Source: Paenibacillus sonchi (GTDB lineage Bacteria > Bacillota > Bacilli > Paenibacillales > Paenibacillaceae). From it: 64,000 nucleotides of DNA. Made by a program: the position numbers and the translations under genes. The notes below the pieces were generated by a model that was not told the DNA's origin, searched no databases, and saw only the letters and a program-made list of their open reading frames with translations. The number at the start of each line of letters is the position of its first letter. The first letter of the stretch is position 1. Below, one piece after another: positions 8,924 to 16,767 of this stretch. The DNA lies in contig NZ_CP068595.1 of NCBI RefSeq assembly GCF_016772475.1, positions 6,448,001-6,512,000 on the forward strand, written 5' to 3'.

Positions 8924-9267
8924 CCCTCTTGTTACCCGGATACCCAAGCCCTACTTCCGTGGGTTTACAGGCATCAACTCCATTTCTTCCGTACCACCAT
9001 CCCATTCCACGTGCATGTTCACCACAGAATTCTGGTCGGCGATGGACCCGTTCCCCCGGAGGAACCCAGATTATATATAGGGGATGGCGACTGGGCATCT
9101 GACAGGGTTCCGCTCCCGTTATGACCGCCTTCTGTAGTATACTTATATTTCATTTCACCTGAGGGTCCCTTTTATACAAAAAAAGCCTGCAGATTTGAAC
9201 CCTAATCGGGTACGGTCTACAGGCATTTTTTAGAAGATGAAATGATAGCTGTTGTTCAGAACCTGAA
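8924..9267. other. Intergenic region with a possible gene remnant
   Basis: About 340 bases with no intact gene. On the minus strand from about 9098 to the TAG at 8951-8953 there is protein-like sequence (GNGSIADQNSVVNMHVEWDG and following) that needs a frame correction near a G5 run to join an upstream ATG. It may be the end of a decayed gene. The right part holds a terminator. Confidence 0.3.
9180..9231. terminator. Bidirectional terminator
   Basis: The arms GCCTGcAGA (9185-9193) and TCTaCAGGC (9216-9224) are flanked by A-rich and T-rich tracts on both sides. It lies between the convergent AraC gene and the polymer-forming lipoprotein gene. Confidence 0.75.
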
Positions 9268-9828
9268 TTATTTAACGGCTGTTTCGCCGGTTACTTTACC
9301 TTCGAGGACAGCACTTGTTTTCAGATCATCGCTCTTAAAGTAGAGGTTGCCGTCGATTGTTGCGGTTTTGTCGAGCGTAAAGCCTTTGGCTTCTACATAA
9401 ACGTCACCTTTGATTGTTCCGCCCTGCACTTTGAAGTTTTCACTCTGAACAGTCACCTTAGGGGCAGTCAGTGTGTAGCTGGCAGTGATTTTGTGATCTG
9501 CATCCTGAGCATACAGAGCCAGTTTGCGGTAGATGGCATTTTCTGCTTTGCCTTTGTCATGGAATTCCCCGGCGACAACCACATCGGTGTCTACGGTGAG
9601 GTCATTCAGAATCGCTACGATCCAGTTGCCTTCAGCACTTACTGCTTTGGTAAAAGCATCCGCTTGGTTTACGATGGACGCTGTGCTTTGTGCATCTGTA
9701 GTTTCAGCCGCCGCACTTGCAGACGGTGCTGCGCTTGCCGCTTCATTGGCTTTATCCTTATTATTTCCACAACCCGACAGCAACGCTGCCGCCACACCTG
9801 CAACAATCAATCCTTTTACTAGCTTCAC
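9268..9828 (-). CDS. Polymer-forming (bactofilin-like) lipoprotein
   Basis: 186 residues from GTG 9828 (ribosome binding site AGGGGGA). Signal peptide with lipobox LLSGC, Cys at residue 20; then an Ala/Ser-rich tether to about residue 55. The C-terminal 90 residues show short repeating hydrophobic beta strands (VQGGTIKGDVYVEAKGFTLD, then TIDGNLYFKS), the pattern of bactofilin/polymer-forming beta-helices. Likely an exported, membrane-anchored beta-helical protein; function unknown. Monocistronic. Confidence 0.65.
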   Translation of the reverse strand: MKLVKGLIVAGVAAALLSGCGNNKDKANEAASAAPSASAAAETTDAQSTASIVNQADAFTKAVSAEGNWIVAILNDLTVDTDVVVAGEFHDKGKAENAIYRKLALYAQDADHKITASYTLTAPKVTVQSENFKVQGGTIKGDVYVEAKGFTLDKTATIDGNLYFKSDDLKTSAVLEGKVTGETAVK

Positions 9829-10033
9829 AACAATTCCCCCTGTTTTTTGGTATATTCATATTATATATTAAAATTTTAATAATAACAACGTGATAAATTT
9901 CACAAATTTGTGTCTATCATTTTTTTATTATGCAAATTCAATATATTTGGCAGTGAAGTCGCTTTTATGCAAAAATTATGAAATCCTACGCAGCGAATGA
10001 TCTTATTCATCCAAACGGAACACTTGTCCCAGG

Positions 10034-10732
10034 TTAAGCCATTTCGTCCACCCGGACACATTTCAGGTTTCTGGCCTTCAGCTGGTTCAGCACTTCCTCC
10101 AGAGCCTGCAGCATATAATGAGGAGCATTTCCGTCCGCCCCCAGCGTATCTCCGCTGTCATGCAGCACAATAATAGACCCGTCCCGGATACGGTTTAACA
10201 GTGTTGAGCGGAGGGAAGTCTGACATTTCTTCCGGCTCCAGTCATGTGCCATCAGCGACCACAGCACAATCCGGTACTGCTTCAGGCGAAAGAAGTCGAA
10301 CATATTGATCAATCCCCAAGGCGGACGGTAATAATCAGGCCGGGTCCCGATGATTGACTCCACAATATCTGCAGTCCGCTTCAGATGCCCCCTGCGGATG
10401 GTGCCGGGCAGCATGAGCCAGTTGGAGGTATGTATATAATTATGAATGCCAATCTGATGCCCTTCCCGGTCCATTCTCCTGATCAGCTCAGGATATCGTT
10501 CCGCTTGCGAACCAAGGACGAAAAAGGTGGCTTTTACTTTATGCTGTGCCAGAAGATCCAGCAATCTGGGGGTATATTCCGGATGCGGCCCATCATCAAA
10601 GGTGAAAGCCACCTCCCTGGGAGACGTCCCCCGGCGCATGACGCCATACCCCGCCAGCCGTGTAATCAGACTGGGGAGTAACATATATAGAATAAAGATG
10701 CTGATGATTCCAATAGTCAGATGTGAGAGCAT
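10034..10732 (-). CDS. Polysaccharide deacetylase (NodB-like)
   Basis: 232 residues. One N-terminal membrane anchor (residues 5-24) is followed by a NodB homology domain: FTFDDGPHP with the catalytic and metal Asp pair near residues 46-47, the metal motif HNYIH near 97-101, the YYRPPWG loop near 135, and VLHD near 192. This is a membrane-tethered metal-dependent CE4 enzyme acting on cell-wall or exopolysaccharide N-acetyl groups. It follows a YkoP-like gene by 26 bases after frame correction of the latter; ribosome binding site AAGGAGG. Confidence 0.9.
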   Translation of the reverse strand: MLSHLTIGIISIFILYMLLPSLITRLAGYGVMRRGTSPREVAFTFDDGPHPEYTPRLLDLLAQHKVKATFFVLGSQAERYPELIRRMDREGHQIGIHNYIHTSNWLMLPGTIRRGHLKRTADIVESIIGTRPDYYRPPWGLINMFDFFRLKQYRIVLWSLMAHDWSRKKCQTSLRSTLLNRIRDGSIIVLHDSGDTLGADGNAPHYMLQALEEVLNQLKARNLKCVRVDEMA

Positions 10733-10758
10733 AGTTCCTCCTTAAAGCGGATATGTAT

Positions 10759-11360
10759 TTATCCCGGCAGCTTCTGTCCGGGGAAAAACGGTCTTTCAGT
10801 GAAGCGCGCGAATGGATCAGCAGCATCGGGACGAGCTGATCGGTGCGTTGGCCGATTCTGTTTTTCCCCTCCGGGTGCAATGCTGACAACAGCAGGCGGA
10901 GATAGATCGTGGTCATCCGTCTGAACAATCCCGGCTGCATCGCCTGCTGCTCAAAGCCCAGACCATGCGTGATTCCCCGGTGCAGCAGCGTAATCCCCAG
11001 GAGCGCCTTGACCTGCTTGAACTCTGACTGCGATTCGAAGGCTTCATTGATCTGGCGCATGGATTGCCGCAGCATTCTTGCCGTCCGCAGTGCAGCCCGG
11101 TCCGAACCTTCGGACTTTATCAGCTTCAGAATACTTCCGTTATCAAGGTGCAGCTCTCCTACCCATTCCCCGTCATGAATCACTGTAGAGTCCTGGCATA
11201 TAATAGCTTTCCCTCTGTGTTTTTTGAGCATTACGCTGCAAATCCCAAAACGGGAGGTACCGGCTCCGCGAAAATGTGAGCCCAGCGCAAACACCTTTTC
11301 CCAGGCCATCCAGAGGGACTGCACCATACTTTTTCCGATTTTTAGTTCCACTTCATTCAT
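10759..11360 (-). CDS. YkoP-like protein (frame corrected)
   Basis: As written the frame runs to 10596, overlapping the deacetylase by 137 bases with unconvincing residues. Restoring one base in the A5 run at 10784-10788 gives a natural end, SLKDRFFPGQKLPG then stop at 10759, and a 200-residue product. It resembles Bacillus YkoP, an uncharacterised protein whose gene neighbours cell-wall genes in Bacillus. It is soluble, with a basic N-terminal half and helical C-terminal half. Tight pairing with the deacetylase suggests a shared role in envelope polysaccharide metabolism. Confidence is lower for the family name than for the gene. Confidence 0.6.
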
Positions 11361-11460
11361 CCTTCCTATAACAACTAATATATTTTATTTTCAATATTCA
11401 CCTTTCCTCTGTTTGACGCTTACGGATGATTATTCACTGCCTGAAAATTAAAAAATGAAA

Positions 11461-12378
11461 TTAAGCAATGCCTCCCCACCCCATCAGTTCCACAAAATGA
11501 TCTTCCAGCGAATGATTTTTTTTACTCAGGCTTTCCAGCTCCACATCCGCTTCTATCAGGGCTTTATTCAGTTCAAGCTGCTGCACGGCATCGTAAATGC
11601 GGATCGTCCGGGGGTTCAGCATCTTGAAGTTGGTGAGGCCCAGCTTGTGCTCCAGCACATACACCGCTTTGCCGCTCTCTCCGGTAATCAGCTCGATGTA
11701 TGGCGTGTTCCGGCTGCGGATTCTGTCCATCGCCACTTCCTCCAGCAAAATTCCCTCAAAGATCACGCCGATGGTGTCGGCAACCTGTTCAACCTCCCCC
11801 AGAAGGTGGCTGGAGATCAGCAGCGTCATTCCATATTCCCGGCTCAGCATGCGGAACACTTCACGCATTTCCTTGATGCCCATGGGGTCCAGCCCGTTGA
11901 TCGGCTCATCCAGAATAAGCAGCTCCGGCTTGGTCATTAGCGCCCGGGCAATGCCCAGCCGCTGCTTCATCCCCAGGGAGAACTGCTTGACCGGCTTTTT
12001 GTCCACATCCTTCAGCTTGACCAGCTCCAGTGCTTCTTCCATGGCCTTCACATTGTAGTACCCCATGTACTCCCCGTGCAGCTGGAGATTTTCTCTCGCC
12101 GTCAGCTTGTCGTAGAACACCGGATTTTCAATAATACAGCCCATGCGCTTCAGCAATTCATAGGAATGGTCTGTCATGCTCACTCCAAAAAATTCGATAA
12201 ACCCCTCTGTCGGCTTCACCAGATTGGTGATCATTTTCATTACCGTGGTTTTACCCGCTCCGTTCGGTCCCAGGAACCCGTAAATTTCGCCTTGCTTAAT
12301 ATTCATGTTCACGCCGCTAACAACCTCTTTGCCTTGATACTCCTTGGTTAGCTCCCATGTCCGCAATATGGTTGTCAT
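11461..12378 (-). CDS. ABC transporter ATP-binding protein (BcrA-like)
   Basis: 305 residues. Walker A GPNGAGKTT near residue 38, signature FSLGMKQRLGIARAL near 133, Walker B LLILDEP near 154, and the H-loop (LISSHLL) follow in order. The C-terminal 80 residues are the extra domain of bacitracin/lantibiotic-type BcrA ATPases. No permease gene lies on either side, so this is an orphan subunit or its partner is elsewhere. Ribosome binding site AAGGGGAT before ATG 12378. Confidence 0.9.
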   Translation of the reverse strand: MTTILRTWELTKEYQGKEVVSGVNMNIKQGEIYGFLGPNGAGKTTVMKMITNLVKPTEGFIEFFGVSMTDHSYELLKRMGCIIENPVFYDKLTARENLQLHGEYMGYYNVKAMEEALELVKLKDVDKKPVKQFSLGMKQRLGIARALMTKPELLILDEPINGLDPMGIKEMREVFRMLSREYGMTLLISSHLLGEVEQVADTIGVIFEGILLEEVAMDRIRSRNTPYIELITGESGKAVYVLEHKLGLTNFKMLNPRTIRIYDAVQQLELNKALIEADVELESLSKKNHSLEDHFVELMGWGGIA

Positions 12379-12511
12379 TCCCGATATCCCCTTTGGCTTC
12401 TTCGTTTGTCTTCCTGGCTCTTATTGTACACAGCAGAATTTTCTTTTTTATTACCTGAACCTTACATAATTCTTAAGCTGGAGAGATGACATTGCCAAAT
12501 TCCCATACAAT

Positions 12512-12543
12512 AAAAAAACGCCTTGATCCTATGATCAAAGCGG
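12512..12543 (-). terminator. Terminator after the amidohydrolase gene
   Basis: Stem CGCtTTGAT/ATCAAgGCG at 12519-12542 followed on the minus strand by T7. Confidence 0.85.
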
Positions 12544-12580
12544 ATACATGCAAAACAAGCCGGAATCTCAGAAGAAGCCG

Positions 12581-13564
12581 TTACAGCTCTGGAAACAAAC
12601 GCAACGCATTCTCACCATAGATTTGACAGCGCGCTTCATCCGTCAGCAAACCAGTCCCCTCCAGACCGTCCGCTAAAGATTTGCAGGCATCAGCCGGGGT
12701 ATACGGATAGTCGCTGCCATACAAGAGATGGTCCGTCCCAATCAATTGCAGCAGGTTGCCCAGCTGTCTGGGCAGACAAGCGCCGGCAAGGTCATAATAA
12801 AGTCCTTTTAGTGAGGCGTAGATATCCAACCCGGCATCCTCCGTGTGCTCACCGAATATCGAAGGCATCATATGCAGCGCCGGTGCAATCCGGTCGGCAA
12901 GTACCGGCAGGAACGCACCGGCATGCGGGATAATGTAAGTGATGTCGGGAAAGCGGCTTAAGGTCCCTGTGAAGATAAGGTTCATTACTGTGCGGGTCGT
13001 ATCGAAGAAAAACTCCATCATCGGGGCAGGCAATCTTTCCAGAACATGCTCCGGGACAAGCGTGGGTCTATTGGGATGAAGTGCGACAATGGCTTTACGT
13101 GTGTTCAGCTCGTCAAAGATATCATGCAGGCAGGGATTGCCCAGATATACTCCCAGCGCATGGGTAGGCAGTGTAAAACCGTCAGCATGCAGCACATCCA
13201 TAGCGTATTTAATCTCTGCAATGGAATCGGAAATCTCCGGCACAGGCAATGAGGCCAGCAAGCCAAACTTCCCGGGATATTTCCGCACAAGCTCCGCACC
13301 GTCCTCGTTTACCCTCCGGGCCAATTCTCTGGCAGCTTCTCTGTCTCCCCAATGAATATGGGGAGAAGACAAAGACAATAGCGAGACCGCAATCCCCAAT
13401 TGCTCCATCGCCTCCAAATGAAGGTCCGCATTCCAGACGGGAGTTGGAAACCCATCGGGATTGGGTCCGGTATGTTTCAGCAATGCCTCTCTGTAGGCTG
13501 AAGGCAGATAATGGCTGTGAAGATCGATTTTACTTGCACGCAATTCCTGGATACCAGCCATCAT
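12581..13564 (-). CDS. Amidohydrolase-family protein (ACMSD-like)
   Basis: 327 residues. Metal-binding DLHSHYLP near residue 14, a His in HPNRP near 182, HAGAF near 215 and YGSDYPYT near 284 form the ligand set of Amidohydro_2 proteins, which include 2-amino-3-carboxymuconate semialdehyde decarboxylase and gamma-resorcylate decarboxylase. Predicted cytosolic metal-dependent decarboxylase or hydrolase; substrate unknown. The start overlaps the stop of the esterase fragment upstream (ATGA), so they were once translationally coupled. Confidence 0.85.
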   Translation of the reverse strand: MMAGIQELRASKIDLHSHYLPSAYREALLKHTGPNPDGFPTPVWNADLHLEAMEQLGIAVSLLSLSSPHIHWGDREAARELARRVNEDGAELVRKYPGKFGLLASLPVPEISDSIAEIKYAMDVLHADGFTLPTHALGVYLGNPCLHDIFDELNTRKAIVALHPNRPTLVPEHVLERLPAPMMEFFFDTTRTVMNLIFTGTLSRFPDITYIIPHAGAFLPVLADRIAPALHMMPSIFGEHTEDAGLDIYASLKGLYYDLAGACLPRQLGNLLQLIGTDHLLYGSDYPYTPADACKSLADGLEGTGLLTDEARCQIYGENALRLFPEL

Positions 13565-13995
13565 TGCAGCTCCTTCCCGAATGCTTCCGCCAGCATCGCA
13601 CAGACCAGCGCCAGGGCATCCTGCGCTTCCTCCAAAGTCTCCTGCATGTTAAAAAAACCATGAATGACCCCGTTGTATCTTTTTAAGCAAACATCAACTC
13701 CTGCCGCAATGAGCCGCTGCGCATACATCTCCCCTTCATCTCTCAACGGATCATATTCTGAGGTAATCACGCAAGCGGGAGGAAGCTCTCCAAGATACTC
13801 AGCAAGCAGCGGTGAAGCCAGAGGGCTCCGGGCCTCGCTTGCTTCATTCAAGTACCGGGACACAAACCATTCGATGCCTTTGGTGGTCAGTCTATAGCCT
13901 TCCGCATTCTCCACGCGCGATTTAGGTTCTGTGACTCCCGGCAAATCCAGCATTGCGTTAATGATGACCTGATACACAAGCTTGAATTTGTGCAA
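13561..13995 (-). pseudogene. C-terminal fragment of an alpha/beta hydrolase (HSL/esterase family)
   Basis: 144 residues matching only the C-terminal half of an alpha/beta-hydrolase-fold-3 esterase of about 310 residues. The catalytic Asp (SEYDPLRDEG) and His (GVIHGFF) are present, but the oxyanion HGGG motif and GDSAGG nucleophile elbow are absent. The sequence upstream immediately becomes the MarR gene, so the 5' half was lost by deletion. The fragment still overlaps the amidohydrolase start. It should be inactive. Confidence 0.8.
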
Positions 13996-14012
13996 AATCA
14001 GTCTCCAGCAAT

Positions 14013-14501
14013 TTATTCAGTTTCGGGTTCAATGGCATACTTATGGCCTTCTTCCTTGGATTGTTGACAGTCACTTAGGTCTGCCCGCATGGATTGCTCC
14101 GCCATCCTCTTCAGCCCCTTAAAGACCTGGTCCTTTGCCTCTTCATCCATTCCTCCGGTTGTAACCTTCTCCCATGCTTCCAGACGGTTGAAGAAATACG
14201 CTTGAAATTCTGTTCCTTTATCCGTAACAAAAAGTTTCTTGGCTCTTCTATCCTCATTTTTCGTCTCCCGCCTGATCACCCCCTTCTTCTCAAGAGATTG
14301 AAGCGATCTAGCCGTTGCCGCCTTATCAATAAACAACAGGGCGGACAGTTCTTCCTGGGTGATACCCTCATTGCCGTAAATGTTCATCAGAAGGATACAC
14401 TCCGAGAAGCTGATATCCAGAGTGCTGCCAATAGCCGCAATATACGTCTGAGTTTGCCTGTGGAGTATTCCTACATTTCTTGCGAGTGTTAAAAGCTCCA
14501 T
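14013..14501 (-). CDS. MarR-family transcriptional regulator
   Basis: 162 residues. Winged-helix core with the typical ITQEELSALLFIDKAATARSLQSLEKKGVIRRE recognition region (about residues 52-85) and the DRRAKKLFVTDKG wing. Ribosome binding site GGAGG before ATG 14501. Two palindromes directly upstream indicate autorepression. The esterase/amidohydrolase genes downstream on the same strand are candidate targets. Confidence 0.9.
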   Translation of the reverse strand: MELLTLARNVGILHRQTQTYIAAIGSTLDISFSECILLMNIYGNEGITQEELSALLFIDKAATARSLQSLEKKGVIRRETKNEDRRAKKLFVTDKGTEFQAYFFNRLEAWEKVTTGGMDEEAKDQVFKGLKRMAEQSMRADLSDCQQSKEEGHKYAIEPETE

Positions 14502-14516
14502 TTTACCGCCTCCATG

Positions 14517-14566
14517 GTTGATCCAGTCAACTATGTTATACTCCGATAAGTTGATTCAGTCAACTT
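14517..14566. promoter_or_regulatory. Two MarR-type palindromic operators
   Basis: GTTGATCCAGTCAAC at 14517-14531 and AAGTTGATTCAGTCAACTT at 14548-14566 are near-identical inverted repeats (TTGA N5 TCAA) 31-32 bases apart, about three helical turns. They overlap the region just upstream of the MarR start. Confidence 0.75.
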
Positions 14567-14626
14567 ATTTTTATGAATATTATTCCAGATAAATAGAGGC
14601 GGTTATCCTGTACTGGTGAAGGGAAT

Positions 14627-15246
14627 TCACTTCTGTGGCTGTTCCGGCTTACGGTTCAGCGCGGTCAGCAGCGGGCCGTCGCGGACGAGGCGGGTTAAGA
14701 TCAGCGCCACCTGCTCCGGGGGAGTGTTCTCCCCGATTCAAACCAGTGCCGGATGACCCCAAAATGCGCTGAGCTGAAATATGCGACAATATATTCGTCC
14801 GGGACCGCCAAGGCGTCCGGATTCATGGCCTGCCGGGGAAGCTTCTCATACATGCGGCTGTGAATCAGTGTTCTTAGTCTTTTTCCAAATGAGATGCCTT
14901 CCTGGGCGAAAAAAATAGCAAAAAACCGGTGCCGCCCGTTCATAAAGCGGATAAATTCCACAATCGAGGGAAAAGGCTCTTCTACACTTCCGCTGCCAAG
15001 CAGCTGTTCAGGTATGCTCCGGGCTGGCAGAGCGTTCATCTCTTCAATAATCTGATCCTCCATCTTCTCCATCAGATCATAAATATCCTGATAATGCAGA
15101 TAGAAGGTGCCGCGGTTAATCCCTGCCTTAGAGGTCAGACTTCTAACATTCACACTTTCCAGCCCTTTCTCCTCAACAAGTGACAGAAACGCTTCATCAA
15201 TCAGCTTCTTCGTGCGGATCACCCGCAGATCAGCGGCTTTTTCCAT
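14627..15246 (-). CDS. TetR-family regulator (frame corrected)
   Basis: The N-terminal HTH (residues about 10-56, with the GINRGTFYLHYQDIYDLMEK recognition segment) is intact. As written the frame ends early with WFESGRTLPRSRWR. Adding one base to the G5 run at 14718-14722 continues it as PPEQVALILTRLVRDGPLLT to a stop at 14627, giving 206 residues, normal for the family. It is divergent from the SDR gene at 15388, with operator-like repeats between, so it probably represses that gene and itself. Confidence 0.8.
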
Positions 15247-15283
15247 AAAAGCCCCTCCATTTCTCCACTACAACCTTAATGAA

Positions 15284-15369
15284 CACTATTCAAAATAGTG
15301 ATTATTGTAAGTGTATTTTACCCTGATTATAATAAACACATGGTTCATAAATCAACACATTGTTCATAA
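15284..15369. promoter_or_regulatory. Operator region between TetR and SDR genes
   Basis: A perfect palindrome CACTATTcaaAATAGTG lies at 15284-15300. A 15-base direct repeat, ACACATgGTTCATAA at 15336-15350 and ACACATtGTTCATAA at 15355-15369, lies next to the SDR start. Both are placed to regulate the divergent pair. Confidence 0.6.
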
Positions 15370-15387
15370 CATAAAGGAGGAAACAGC

Positions 15388-16215
15388 ATGTTAAATCATA
15401 AAACAGCCGTCATTACCGGGGCATCCAGCGGCATTGGACGCGCCATCGCCACCCGGCTTGCAGCACAAGGTGTGCATGTCTTCATCACTGGAAGAAGCCG
15501 GGAACAACTGGAAGAGGTGAAGTCGCAAATCGAAGTGGCAGGCGGGCAAGCCACCTGCAGCGCATTTGATCTCCGGGATACCGGCAGGCTGCAGGATTTT
15601 ATCCGCCAAACCCGGACGCAGACCGGTCATTTGGATATCATGGTCAACAATGCCGGCCTGCATATCCATGGGAATATTGTCGATACGAAGGTGGAGGACT
15701 GGCGGGAGATGATCGATGTCAATATCTTGGCACTTCTGGCCGGCTCGCAGGCAGCTGTCCAGGCCATGCGGCTGAATGAAGGCGGCGCCCCAGGCCATAT
15801 TATTAATATTTCCTCAGGCAACGCCTACGAACCGGGAAGGGATTTCTACAGCGCCACCAAACATATGGTGAATGCAATCGGACAAGCCTTGACACGTGAG
15901 CTGGCCCAAGAGCCGATTCAGATAACAACGATTCTTCCCGGTGCTGTAGCCACCAACTTTGGACGGAACCTTGAACCGGAGGCAGTTGTACAGCTAGCCC
16001 GCAAGCTGGGGATGGAGGTCGAATACAAGCAGGGGGACCACCTGCCGGAAGAGCTGATTGCACGGATTAGCGGGGCCATGGGCCAGACCTTTTTGAGCGG
16101 CGATGATATAGCAAGAGCTGTAGTCTACGCGCTGCAGCAGCCGCAGAATGTAGTGGTCCGTGAGCTGTATCTGACTGCGCCGAACGTGTATCTCGGCAAC
16201 GATTTCTCTATGTAG
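15388..16215 (+). CDS. SDR family oxidoreductase
   Basis: 275 residues. TGASSGIG near residue 12 (cofactor loop), NNAGLH near 89, the ISSGN catalytic Ser near 142 and YSATK near 154-158 mark a classical short-chain dehydrogenase. Substrate unknown. AAAGGAGG ribosome binding site. Divergent from a TetR gene, an arrangement typical of a repressor controlling a detoxifying reductase. Confidence 0.9.
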   Translation: MLNHKTAVITGASSGIGRAIATRLAAQGVHVFITGRSREQLEEVKSQIEVAGGQATCSAFDLRDTGRLQDFIRQTRTQTGHLDIMVNNAGLHIHGNIVDTKVEDWREMIDVNILALLAGSQAAVQAMRLNEGGAPGHIINISSGNAYEPGRDFYSATKHMVNAIGQALTRELAQEPIQITTILPGAVATNFGRNLEPEAVVQLARKLGMEVEYKQGDHLPEELIARISGAMGQTFLSGDDIARAVVYALQQPQNVVVRELYLTAPNVYLGNDFSM

Positions 16216-16223
16216 ATTGCAGC

Positions 16224-16270
16224 ATAAAAAAGCCGTCTATCCCATTAGATCGCGGGTTAGGCGGCTTTGT
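16224..16270. terminator. Terminator after the SDR gene
   Basis: AAAGCCGtCTA and TtAGGCGGCTTT arms flank an unpaired centre, with A-rich and T-rich flanks on either side. It can serve both convergent genes. Confidence 0.75.
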
Positions 16271-16289
16271 TGTTTTCGGATTTCAAGTC

Positions 16290-16535
16290 TTATTGCTCTT
16301 TGCTCTTGATCTCAAAGCTGCGGACCTTCATCCATTTCCCGGCCACGAATTCGTCAACGGTCCCGGTTCTGGTTCTGACGCAGAATCGATGCTGGGTCTT
16401 TTTGTCAAAACCTGTGGCTTCATAGAGCAAATCATCGCCTGCCTGACCCTTATAATAGACCTGCTTCAGGCCAAGCCTGCTCAGCAGCTCCAGCTTTACA
16501 CTCTCAATATAGGTGCGCGAATACTCTTTTGACAT
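16290..16535 (-). CDS. Small hypothetical protein
   Basis: 81 residues from ATG 16535, chosen because AGGAGG lies 7 bases before it; a longer in-frame start at 16559 has none. Basic, with mixed strand/helix pattern (VYYKGQAGDDLLYEATGFDK). No family recognised. Monocistronic, convergent with the SDR gene and downstream of the eCIS operon terminator. Confidence 0.6.
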   Translation of the reverse strand: MSKEYSRTYIESVKLELLSRLGLKQVYYKGQAGDDLLYEATGFDKKTQHRFCVRTRTGTVDEFVAGKWMKVRSFEIKSKEQ

Positions 16536-16694
16536 CCCTGTTCCTCCTGCGGCGTTCATCTACTGACCATTCTACACTTCAACTTTGCAAAATGGCAGTC
16601 CAGGGCTGATTAGCTGGTGAGAATATTATGAGAAGCCTGCCTGTGCATAATTCAAAGGTATTTTTCGCTCAGTAGGCTGCGTGTTTACTAATTA

Positions 16695-16742
16695 TAAAAA
16701 AACAAAGCAGCCCCACAGCACTATGGCTGAAGGAGCTGCTTA
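16695..16742 (-). terminator. Terminator of the eCIS structural operon
   Basis: AAGCAGCtCC and GGgGCTGCTT arms at about 16704-16741 followed on the minus strand by TTTGTTTTTTT. This marks the end of a minus-strand operon of about 25 kb. Confidence 0.85.
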
Positions 16743-16767
16743 ATCTGTTCTTACAAGCGCCTATCGG

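Noticed and set aside
8916..9098. A 60-codon minus-strand gene
   Set aside because: Only its last part, in another frame, looks like protein; recorded as a possible remnant in the intergenic entry.
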